Assembly (NCBI GenBank): GCA_002497345.1
Contig: DANS01000045.1
Span: forward strand, 1-6,063
Origin: Thermoproteus sp. UBA157
GTDB taxonomy: Archaea; Thermoproteota; Thermoprotei; Thermoproteales; Thermoproteaceae
Reading direction: 5' to 3'
DNA: 6,063 nucleotides
Shown: positions 1 through 5,997 of the stretch, piece by piece
Position numbering within the stretch: the first letter of the stretch is position 1
Layout of the letters: every line of letters begins with the position of its first letter
Notes under the pieces: generated by a model
Database searches by the model: none
Seen by the model: only the letters and a program-made list of their open reading frames with translations
Told to the model about the DNA's origin: nothing
Translations under genes and position numbers: made by a program

Positions 1-544
1 GGCTCTAGGCGGCTCCGCGCCGCCTTGGAGCAGACGGCGCTGTCGTCCCGCCTCAGTTGGTTAGCGCCGACGCGATATCCGACGTGGATGTCGTTGCCGT
101 CATCCCGGTGGTGTCGGTGGCGATATCGGCAGCGTCTTCCACCTACGCCTTAGCGAGGAGTATGCTCAAGCCGGAGCGAGAGCTGTGGGATCTCGGAAGA
201 GAATTAAATAGGGACGATGGGCTTAAACTTGAGCCATATACAGCTACAACGAGGCCCTCTTAAGGGTGCTCGAAGGCAAGGGCGTGTTGGCCCCACGGAG
301 TCCATCGCCCCCACGTTGAAGGCCGCCATTCCGCAAGCCGAGTCGAAGTAGCAGAGGTCGGGAGGCTCGCGGAGCTCCTGGACCGCTTTATCAACAACCC
401 GGAGAGCGCGACCATGGGCGACGTACTGTATCCGATTTGATGGCCAAGAAATACGGGATCGCCGTGAGGCGCGAGCTGGAATACGCGAGGGGCGCCGCGT
501 TGCCGGTTAACACCCTCGTCGAGCCGAAGCCCAGAGGGAGGTAA
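1..544 (+). pseudogene. Probable decayed protein gene, identity unknown
   Basis: I do not recognise this gene, and no single frame stays open across the region. Coding-like peptides appear in alternating forward frames. An open stretch at 9-263 (possible TTG start at 57) contains ALARSMLKPERELWDLGREL. A second frame from about 233 to 319 reads YNEALLRVLEGKGVLAP. The first frame resumes (stop 438-440) with EVAEVGRLAELLDRFINNPE. The second frame returns near 428 with DLMAKKYGIAVRRELEYARG and ends at TAA 542-544. These pieces are charged, helix-like and compositionally like real archaeal protein, and the breaks (around 235-250, 315-345 and 425-435) fit small indels. I infer a gene broken by at least three frameshifts, possibly starting left of the window. 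Sequencing error, or several unrelated small ORFs, would look similar. The hydrophobic stretch encoded at about 75-150 could be a membrane segment or an out-of-frame artefact. Confidence 0.4.
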
Positions 545-630
545 CCGACGCGGGGGCGGCGGCCAACGCTCCGGCCTATACGCGTCGTCGGGAGGCCGCG
601 GAGTCCAACCCAGCGCCAATAGAGAGGCCG

Positions 631-639
631 ATATATATA
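631..639 (+). promoter_or_regulatory. TATA box of the radical SAM gene
   Basis: The run ATATATATA lies 18-26 bases before the ATG at 657, in an otherwise GC-rich stretch. This spacing is close to that of the other promoter candidates in the window and implies a leaderless or nearly leaderless transcript. No Shine-Dalgarno-like sequence lies between this box and the start codon, which agrees with that reading. Confidence 0.6.
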
Positions 640-656
640 GGTAGTTCGATAGACGT

Positions 657-1769
657 ATGGACCCCAGGAGGCTCGCCGCCGAGTTCGACAAAAGGCCTCT
701 CCTGGTATTCTGGGAGGCCACCAAGGCTTGCCCTCTGGCGTGCAAACACTGCAGAGCCAACGCCATACTCAAGCCTCTGCCCGGCGAGTTGACCACTTGG
801 GAGGCCAAGGCCTTCCTGGAGCAGCTCGTAGACTTCGGGAGGCCCCCGCCCGAGCTCATAGTGACTGGCGGCGACCCGCTCATGAGGCTCGACATCATGG
901 AGCTCCTGGACTACGCCAAGGAGCTCGGCATCCCCGCCTCGTTGGCCCCCGCCGTGTCCAAGAACTTGTTCGAGGCGCTGCCGGAGCTGAGGGGCAGAAT
1001 AAGGAGCGCCTCGATAAGTCTCGACGGGCTCAAGGAGGTCCACGAGGAGCTCAGAGGCGTGCCGGGCGTCTTCGACTCGACCATAGAGGCCATAAAGGCC
1101 CTCATGGGCGCCGGGATAAAGGTCCAAGTGAACACCGTGGTGTGGAGGAAGTCCTTCCCCCAGCTCCCCGACGTGTTCAAGCTGGTTTACGATCTGGGCG
1201 TTAGGGTGTGGGAGGTCTTCTTCTTGATCGAGACCGGGCGCGCCGTAAGGGCCCTCGACATATCGCCGCAGGAGTACGAGGACGCGGTCCAGTTCTTGGT
1301 GGACGCGTCGCGCTACGGCGTGCAGATAAGGACCGTCGAGGCGCCCTTCTACAGACGGGCCAAGATCCAGAGGGCCTCCGGTATATCCTACAACTCCCCC
1401 GCCTACGAGAGGCTCGTGGCCAGACTGAGGGAGCTCATGGGCGATCCGCCCAAGCCGCTCGACCCCACGGTGGTGCCCACGAGGGATGGACACGGCATAA
1501 TCTTCGTGGCCTACGACGGCACGGTCTACCCCAGCGGCTTCCTGCCGTATCCATTGGGGAACATCCGGAAGGAGTCCATAGTGAGGATCTACCGCGAGCA
1601 CCCCCTCTTGGTCAAGATGAGACGCGGCGAATTCGGCGGGAGGTGCGGCGTCTGCGAGTTCAAGGACGTCTGCGGCGGCTCCAGGGCTAGGGCCTTCGCG
1701 GCCTTCAAGGATCCGCTGGCCGAGGACCCGGCATGCATATACAAACCGAAAGCCGCCCGAACTATATAG
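657..1769 (+). CDS. Radical SAM/SPASM protein, TIGR04053-like
   Basis: This 370-residue protein is predicted to be a cytoplasmic iron-sulfur enzyme that cleaves S-adenosylmethionine to start radical chemistry. The cluster motif CPLACKHC (C25, C29, C32) is the classic CX3CX2C. It is followed by the SAM-binding GGDP (71-74) and SLDG (121-124) in a TIM-barrel-like core. The C-terminal SPASM-type region has C330, C333, C339 and C360, including CGVCEFKDVCGGSRARAF, which should hold an auxiliary Fe-S cluster. The opening RPLLVFWEATKACPLACKHC and the ending with CGGSRARAF and DPLAEDP match my memory of family TIGR04053, relatives of the haem- and peptide-modifying enzymes AhbC/AhbD, NirJ and PqqE. 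The TIGR04053 substrate is not known to me. ATG 657 is the first start after an in-frame stop at 642. The length is full for the family. No substrate peptide gene is visible beside it. Family confidence is high; the specific reaction is unknown. Confidence 0.93.
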   Translation: MDPRRLAAEFDKRPLLVFWEATKACPLACKHCRANAILKPLPGELTTWEAKAFLEQLVDFGRPPPELIVTGGDPLMRLDIMELLDYAKELGIPASLAPAVSKNLFEALPELRGRIRSASISLDGLKEVHEELRGVPGVFDSTIEAIKALMGAGIKVQVNTVVWRKSFPQLPDVFKLVYDLGVRVWEVFFLIETGRAVRALDISPQEYEDAVQFLVDASRYGVQIRTVEAPFYRRAKIQRASGISYNSPAYERLVARLRELMGDPPKPLDPTVVPTRDGHGIIFVAYDGTVYPSGFLPYPLGNIRKESIVRIYREHPLLVKMRRGEFGGRCGVCEFKDVCGGSRARAFAAFKDPLAEDPACIYKPKAARTI

Positions 1770-1774
1770 CGCCT

Positions 1775-1789
1775 CTATTAGATCAATAG
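1775..1789. promoter_or_regulatory. Small inverted repeat, possible operator
   Basis: CTATT AGATC AATAG is a perfect 5-base inverted repeat with a 5-base centre. It lies about 30 bases before the probable TATA box of the transporter gene. A dimeric regulator could bind here, for example one controlling vitamin uptake, but arms this short occur by chance in AT-rich DNA. A second TATA-like CTTAAA lies between it and the main box, at 1795-1800. Confidence 0.2.
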
Positions 1790-1817
1790 TAATACTTAAA
1801 CGCGCTTTAGATGTAAA

Positions 1818-1827
1818 CTTTTAATAT
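1818..1827 (+). promoter_or_regulatory. TATA box of the ECF transporter operon
   Basis: CTTTTAATAT lies 19-28 bases before the ATG at 1846, fitting a leaderless archaeal promoter for the S-component and ATPase genes. The upstream CTTAAA at 1795-1800 could be an alternative promoter giving a leader of about 20 bases. That leader would include GGAG at 1831-1834, 11 bases before the ATG, a loose fit for a ribosome binding site. Confidence 0.55.
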
Positions 1828-1845
1828 TGTGGAGACGAGACGCTC

Positions 1846-2640
1846 ATGGAGCAAGCCATATTCGCCGCTACAACGACCGCGAAGCCGCAACCCGTCTGGA
1901 ACGGCGTGTATTTCAACACCAACACGATAATACCTTGGCCGATAGTCTTGGCGTTCACGCTCCTCTACTTCGGCCTATTGGCTTGGGCCTGGAGGCCCAA
2001 GGAGGGGAGGGCCTTCGGCAAGTTCAGAACCCTCGACTTCGTCTACGTCGCTTTGACAGCCGCGCTCCTCGTCGTCTATAACTTCTTCATCAGCCCGCTC
2101 ATCCCGAAGATCGGCTCCGTGACCACCTATTTCTACTACCCGCTAATCGGCGAGATATTCCTCCTGGAGCTCGTCGCGGCCTTGTCGGGGAGGCCCGGCG
2201 TCGCCGGCCTCACCATGTTTGTCTACACGTTGCTCTCCGACGTGATCCACTACGGCTTCGGCGGGGAGCCCTTCTGGTTCATATACGAGATGACGGCATA
2301 CGGCGCCTTGATCGATCTTTGGCTGATATACAGAGGGGAGGCCATATTCACGCCCTACCTGAAGCCTCCTAAAATAGTGGCGACGGACGGCGGCGAGGCC
2401 GAGGGGGCTCCTCCCCCGAGCAACATGGGCATGACGTTCCTAGACGGCGCGATCTCCGGCGCTTGGATAGGCATGGCCTACCCGTTCTGGTGGAGGGGGT
2501 TCTGGGGCACCTTCGTCACCGGCTACGTCACGACGGTCCAGTTCTGGGCTATCACGAGCGTCACGCAACTCCTCGCGGGCGCCATCGTGGGCGCCTTGAT
2601 CGCTCCGTTGGTGTGGTATATTAAGCAGGTGGCGACCTAG
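1846..2640 (+). CDS. Probable ECF transporter S component (substrate-binding membrane subunit), YkoE-like
   Basis: This 264-residue membrane protein probably binds the substrate for the ECF importer encoded with it. Hydrophobic segments are visible at about 28-49, 62-84, 92-113, 118-135, 143-162, 200-216, 219-237 and 239-258. A hydrophilic, Gly/Pro/Glu-rich loop at about 164-197 splits the protein in two. The core from about residue 61, with RTLDFVYVAL, the Arg-Pro-Gly turn near 116 and an aromatic- and Gly-rich stretch at 135-147, is reminiscent of YkoE-type S components, which handle thiamine or HMP. The first 60 residues, with an extra helix, are not part of that core. The role rests mainly on context: the next gene is a fused double ATPase 6 bases downstream, and an EcfT gene follows. 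ATG 1846 is the first start after an in-frame stop at 1822. Substrate is inferred only; riboflavin, biotin, cobalt or another ligand is possible, since S components diverge strongly. Confidence 0.72.
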   Translation: MEQAIFAATTTAKPQPVWNGVYFNTNTIIPWPIVLAFTLLYFGLLAWAWRPKEGRAFGKFRTLDFVYVALTAALLVVYNFFISPLIPKIGSVTTYFYYPLIGEIFLLELVAALSGRPGVAGLTMFVYTLLSDVIHYGFGGEPFWFIYEMTAYGALIDLWLIYRGEAIFTPYLKPPKIVATDGGEAEGAPPPSNMGMTFLDGAISGAWIGMAYPFWWRGFWGTFVTGYVTTVQFWAITSVTQLLAGAIVGALIAPLVWYIKQVAT

Positions 2641-2646
2641 CCGTTG

Positions 2647-4299
2647 ATGAAGGTCGTAGAACTCAACAACGTTTTTGTTAGATATATACAGCCCTACAGG
2701 CTCGCCTTAAGGGAGGCGACCCTCTCGATCGAGGAGGGCGAGTTCGTCCTCCTCGTGGGCAGAACGGGCTCGGGCAAATCGACCCTCATAAACACCATAA
2801 ACGGCGTTATACCGAATATAATCAAGGCCGAGGTGAGGGGGAAGGTCTCGGTGCTTGGCAGAGATCCCCGGAGCGCCCCCGTCTACAAGACGGCCCTAGA
2901 CGTGGGCACGGTCTACCAAGTGCCGGAGAGCCAGATCTTCGCGCTGATCGTGGAGGACGACGTGGCCTTCGGCCTCGAGAACAGAGCGGTCCCTCCCGAC
3001 GAGATGAGGGTGAGGGTGAGGGAGGCGCTCGAGCTGGCGGGGCTTTGGCACAAAAGGAGCCACCCCACCTTCCTCCTCAGCGGCGGCGAGAAGCAGAGGC
3101 TCGCTATAGCCGCCATACTCGCGCTGAGGCCCAAGGTCCTGATACTGGACGAGCCCACGTCGATGTTAGATGCCGTGGGGACCGAGGAGGTCTTCGGTTT
3201 GCTGAAAAAGCTGAACGAGCAGGGGATCACCATAATCATCGCGGAACACAAAGTCGAGAGGGTGCTGCCCATGGTGGACAGAGTCGTGGCCCTCGACGAG
3301 GGCAGAATAGTGCTGGACGAGGAGCCCCATAGGGCCGTGGCCAAGGGCCTCCACAAATTCGGCGTCGAGGAGCCCCAAGTGGCCTACCTACACCGCTTGG
3401 CCAAGCCCGAGGACTCGTCCTTCCCCATAACCGTTGAGGAATTCCTGGAGGCCAACAAGGGCTTGTCGATCGAAGTCGTAGAGGAGGAGCCCCCCTCCGG
3501 CGAGGCGATCGTCAAGGCCAGCGGCGTCGTGTTCAAGTACCCGGGCAACGAGGCGCCGACCTTGAAGGGGGTGGATCTGGAGATACCGCGGGGCGCCGTG
3601 GTGAGCATCGTGGGGCCCAACGGATCCGGCAAGAGCACCTTGATGTACCTACTGGCCGGCATATATAAGCCTACCTCTGGCGTCGTCGAGATCGCCGGCA
3701 AGCGTCCAGCCGAGCTCTCGGGCTCCGAGAGGGTGAGGCTGGTCGGATACGCCTTCCAGGACCCGGACCAGATGCTCATGAACACCACGGTGAGGGCCGA
3801 AATCGAGATGACCTTGAAGCTGGCGGGCGTTAGGGGGAGGGCCCTCAAGAGCTTGACCCAGCAAATAGCCAAGGATCTGGGCATAGAGAAGCTCCTGGAC
3901 AGAAGCCCCCACAAGCTCTCGGTAGGCCAGAGGAGGCTCGTTAGCTTAGCCGCGGTCCTCTCGGCATTTCCCAAGGTCCTGATACTGGACGAGCCCACGA
4001 GGGGGCTCGACCGAGAGACCGCCGAGGCCACCATGAAGTACCTCATGGACATAAAGAGGGGGAGAGAGATGACGGTGATATTAGTCAGCCACGACATGAG
4101 GCAGGTGGGCGATTACAGCCAGCTGGTCTACGTCATGTACGACGGGAGGATAGCCTACAAGGGGACCCCCGAGGAGGTCTTCGCCGAGGCCGAGAGGCAT
4201 AGGGAGTGGGGCGTCGAGCCGCCGCAGGTATACTACGTGGCCAAACACTACGGCAAGCTGGCAGCCAGCCCCAAGAAGATCAGGCTAGCGCCCGTATAG
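2647..4299 (+). CDS. ECF transporter ATPase, two fused ABC domains (EcfA-EcfA', YkoD-like)
   Basis: This 550-residue cytoplasmic protein supplies ATP hydrolysis to the importer. Domain 1 has Walker A GRTGSGKST (38-46), Q-loop Q91, signature LSGGE (144-148), Walker B VLILDEPT (164-171) with E169, and switch H201. Domain 2 has GPNGSGKST (323-331), Q371, LSVGQ (424-428), VLILDEPT (444-451) with E449, and H482. All catalytic residues are present in both halves. Each half ends in a tail of the EcfA type, FGVEEPQV (238-245) and WGVEPPQV (521-528). A linker near 250-285 joins them. Two ABC domains in one chain next to S and T genes match the YkoD arrangement; many ECF systems use two separate proteins instead. 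ATG 2647 is chosen; a TTG one codon earlier (2644) is equally open and adds one residue. The gene is probably co-transcribed with the S component, and its 3' end overlaps the convergent PEBP gene. Confidence 0.94.
   Translation: MKVVELNNVFVRYIQPYRLALREATLSIEEGEFVLLVGRTGSGKSTLINTINGVIPNIIKAEVRGKVSVLGRDPRSAPVYKTALDVGTVYQVPESQIFALIVEDDVAFGLENRAVPPDEMRVRVREALELAGLWHKRSHPTFLLSGGEKQRLAIAAILALRPKVLILDEPTSMLDAVGTEEVFGLLKKLNEQGITIIIAEHKVERVLPMVDRVVALDEGRIVLDEEPHRAVAKGLHKFGVEEPQVAYLHRLAKPEDSSFPITVEEFLEANKGLSIEVVEEEPPSGEAIVKASGVVFKYPGNEAPTLKGVDLEIPRGAVVSIVGPNGSGKSTLMYLLAGIYKPTSGVVEIAGKRPAELSGSERVRLVGYAFQDPDQMLMNTTVRAEIEMTLKLAGVRGRALKSLTQQIAKDLGIEKLLDRSPHKLSVGQRRLVSLAAVLSAFPKVLILDEPTRGLDRETAEATMKYLMDIKRGREMTVILVSHDMRQVGDYSQLVYVMYDGRIAYKGTPEEVFAEAERHREWGVEPPQVYYVAKHYGKLAASPKKIRLAPV
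3130..3159 (+). repeat. Direct repeat, copy 1 (Walker B of ATPase domain 1)
   Basis: These 30 bases are identical to 3970-3999, exactly 840 bases downstream, and encode PKVLILDEPT of the first ABC domain. Every third-codon position also matches, while flanking DNA of the two domains differs clearly. Confidence 0.9.
3970..3999 (+). repeat. Direct repeat, copy 2 (Walker B of ATPase domain 2)
   Basis: Perfect 30-base partner of 3130-3159, encoding the same PKVLILDEPT in the second ABC domain. It lies in the same reading frame, so recombination between the two copies would delete 280 codons and leave one hybrid ATPase domain in frame. Confidence 0.9.
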
Positions 4300-4854
4300 G
4301 CCGACCAGCTCGCCCTCGGCTATCACGTAGGGCCTCGCGGCCCTTAAGACGTCCCTCGCGGGAGCGCCGGGCGGTAGCCCAAGCGTGGAGTTGAGCGCGT
4401 AGATCACTATGATGTATCTATGCGGCTTCCCAGGCGGCGGGCAAGGCCCGCCGTAGCCCACCCTGCCGAAATCGTTGATCGCCTGAAGCCCGAACCGCGT
4501 GGAGGCGGCGGGCGGCACCCCCTGGGGGAGCTCCGTCAAATTGGGGCTCACGTTATATAGAACCCAGTGGATGAATAAACCGCCCGGCGCGTCTGGATCC
4601 TCCATGGCGATGACCAGGGACTTTGCGCTGCTCGGCACCCCGCTCCACCTCAACGGGGGCGATACGTCGGCGCCGTCGCAGGTGTACTGCGCCGGGATGG
4701 TCGATCCGTTCGAAAAAGCCGGCGACGATACGGTTATCGTCGCCGCGACCGCCGCCTTGCCCGCCGGAGCTGTGGGCCTTAGAAGGCATAACGCCAGGAG
4801 GGCCGCCGCTATTACGGCGAGCGCCGCTATGGGGGGCGCCAACGGCCTCTTCAT
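4285..4854 (-). CDS. PEBP/YbhB-YbcL family (Raf kinase inhibitor-like) protein, exported or membrane-anchored
   Basis: This 189-residue protein has an N-terminal hydrophobic segment (about 8-25) after two basic residues, so it should be secreted or held on the outside of the membrane. A small Ala/Thr/Val-rich linker leads to a complete PEBP domain from about residue 40. Family motifs are DGADVSPPLRW (60-70), EDPDAPGG (85-92), HWVLYN (96-101) and GYGGPCPPPGKPHRY (133-147). The acidic DPDAP, H96 and the GPCPPPG-HRY segment form the anion-binding pocket in known members. C59 and C138 might form a disulfide outside the cell. Prokaryotic members mostly lack a defined role; binding of phosphorylated or other anionic ligands and protease inhibition have been proposed for relatives. 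The gene runs against its neighbours, lying between the ATPase and T genes of the ECF system and overlapping the ATPase stop by 15 bases. ATG 4854 fits its promoter. Confidence 0.93.
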   Translation of the reverse strand: MKRPLAPPIAALAVIAAALLALCLLRPTAPAGKAAVAATITVSSPAFSNGSTIPAQYTCDGADVSPPLRWSGVPSSAKSLVIAMEDPDAPGGLFIHWVLYNVSPNLTELPQGVPPAASTRFGLQAINDFGRVGYGGPCPPPGKPHRYIIVIYALNSTLGLPPGAPARDVLRAARPYVIAEGELVGLYGR

Positions 4855-4873
4855 GGGCTCGACAACGCTCCGG

Positions 4874-4883
4874 GTTAAATTCC
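4874..4883 (-). promoter_or_regulatory. TATA box of the PEBP gene
   Basis: On the minus strand this reads GGAATTTAAC, with the AT core 21-27 bases before the ATG at 4854. The spacing matches the other promoters here and supports a leaderless transcript. It sits within 10-20 bases of the opposing promoter, so the two initiation complexes may compete. Confidence 0.55.
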
Positions 4884-4892
4884 TAGCTCCAC

Positions 4893-4901
4893 ATATTTAA
4901 A
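4893..4901 (+). promoter_or_regulatory. TATA box of the EcfT gene
   Basis: ATATTTAAA lies 20-28 bases before the GTG at 4921. This supports that GTG as the true start and shows that the T gene can be expressed apart from the S and ATPase genes. Confidence 0.62.
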
Positions 4902-4920
4902 CCGGGCCGTCCGCATCTCC

Positions 4921-5997
4921 GTGGAGCTCTCGCAAGCTCCAGGCGGTCTCTCCTCGGATATCGGCGCGATTTTATACAACCCCGTGGTGAACTGGGCCAT
5001 AGCCTTGATATATTTACTATGGGGCCCCGCGCTGGTCATCTACCTCATCTTCAAGCTGATAGGCTTCAGGGGCTACATGTCCCTCTTCAGATACGCCGGC
5101 GGCTCCTCGTTTCTCTACAGGCTAGATCCCAGGGTCAAGATACTCATGTCGATAGTGGTCACGACGGTGGCCGCCATAACGGTCTGGTGGATCTCCGCGA
5201 TCATCTTCGCGGCCGTCATGGCCCTCTACGCCTTCACCACCAACGTTAGGGAGAAGATGAAGATAGTTATCCCCCTCGTCTTGGCCTCGTTTATAGGAAC
5301 CGCTTGGGCCCAGTCGATGATCGCGCCGTATAGCTACTTGGTCTTCGACTTCGGAGAGGTCCACTTCCTATACGCCTTTCCGCCGGCCCTCTCGGCGCTG
5401 GGGATAACCGAGGCGAACGGCACGGCCTACGTGCCGTTTCTGGGCTACGTGGAGAGCCCCACGGGCTTAACCCTCGAGGGCTTCATCTACGGCCTCCAGA
5501 TAACCTTCAGATCCGTCGCCGCCGTGGCGTCGGGCCTTCTGCTGATCTTCACCACCCAGCCCTCCGACATATTGACCTCGCTGGAGAAGTCGGGCCTCCC
5601 GGTGGAGCTGGGCTTCGCGTTGTTGCTGGCGGTCTCCTCGGTGCCCAAGGTGTTGGAGGCCTCCATGACGACCCTAAACGCCTTGAAGGCCCGCGGCGTT
5701 GAGTTCCGCCCAAGGAGCGGAAACCCGTTTGTCGCCCTCGCGGCTCTCGGAAGCAGCATAAGGTACGCGCTACTGGCCTTGGTCACCATAGTGATCTTGA
5801 CGCTTAAAGACGCCGTCCAGATAGCCGTCGCCGCCGAGATAAGGGGGTTCAGGGCCAGCAGACGTAGGACCTACTACCGTGACATGAAGATGAAGAGGAT
5901 GGACTATATCGGCGTCGCCCTGCTCTTGGCCCTGCTGGCGCTCGGCATATATCTATCCGGCGTGCCGGGCCTCGGCGCTGTGCCGTATAATCCTTAG
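4921..5997 (+). CDS. ECF transporter T component (EcfT/CbiQ family membrane coupling subunit)
   Basis: This 358-residue membrane protein should link the S component to the ATPase. Typical features are SFLYRLDPRVKI (63-74) at the start of the core, the stretch QPSDILTSLEKSGLP (213-227), and two coupling motifs, ARG in NALKARGVEF (257-259) and IRG in AAEIRGFRAS (307-309). In known EcfT proteins these Arg motifs sit in long cytoplasmic helices that dock on the two ATPase domains. Hydrophobic segments lie at about 22-46, 72-106, 113-135, 190-211, 270-294 and 328-346. It is longer than the usual 250-270 residues: about 60 extra residues with one helix at the N-terminus, and a long loop at about 136-188. 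The start is GTG 4921, the first start after an in-frame stop at 4876, supported by TATA spacing. It is separated from its partner genes by the PEBP gene. The family is secure; partnership with this S/A pair is inferred from proximity. Confidence 0.92.
   Translation: MELSQAPGGLSSDIGAILYNPVVNWAIALIYLLWGPALVIYLIFKLIGFRGYMSLFRYAGGSSFLYRLDPRVKILMSIVVTTVAAITVWWISAIIFAAVMALYAFTTNVREKMKIVIPLVLASFIGTAWAQSMIAPYSYLVFDFGEVHFLYAFPPALSALGITEANGTAYVPFLGYVESPTGLTLEGFIYGLQITFRSVAAVASGLLLIFTTQPSDILTSLEKSGLPVELGFALLLAVSSVPKVLEASMTTLNALKARGVEFRPRSGNPFVALAALGSSIRYALLALVTIVILTLKDAVQIAVAAEIRGFRASRRRTYYRDMKMKRMDYIGVALLLALLALGIYLSGVPGLGAVPYNP

Noticed and set aside
217..351. Small plus-strand ORF starting with ATG at 217 (44 codons)
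   Set aside because: No promoter at the expected distance and a shadow-like composition in its first half; the other frames here look more protein-like.
260..898. Minus-strand open frame of 212 codons crossing the radical SAM promoter
   Set aside because: Its Pro/Arg/Ser-rich translation has no family motif, and it overlaps the start of a convincing gene and its TATA box.
576..1601. Long open frame (341 codons) on the minus strand
   Set aside because: It lies opposite the clear radical SAM gene, has Gly/Leu/His/Val-rich low-complexity composition and no recognisable motif. Long antisense frames are expected in GC-rich coding DNA.
1770..1845. TPP riboswitch upstream of the putative thiamine-type transporter
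   Set aside because: The spacer is only 76 bases and AT-rich, with no conserved THI-box elements seen, and the likely transcript is leaderless.
3384..4097. Minus-strand open frame of 237 codons inside the ATPase gene
   Set aside because: It is the mirror of a strongly conserved ABC domain and has a Ser/Leu/Thr-rich shadow composition.
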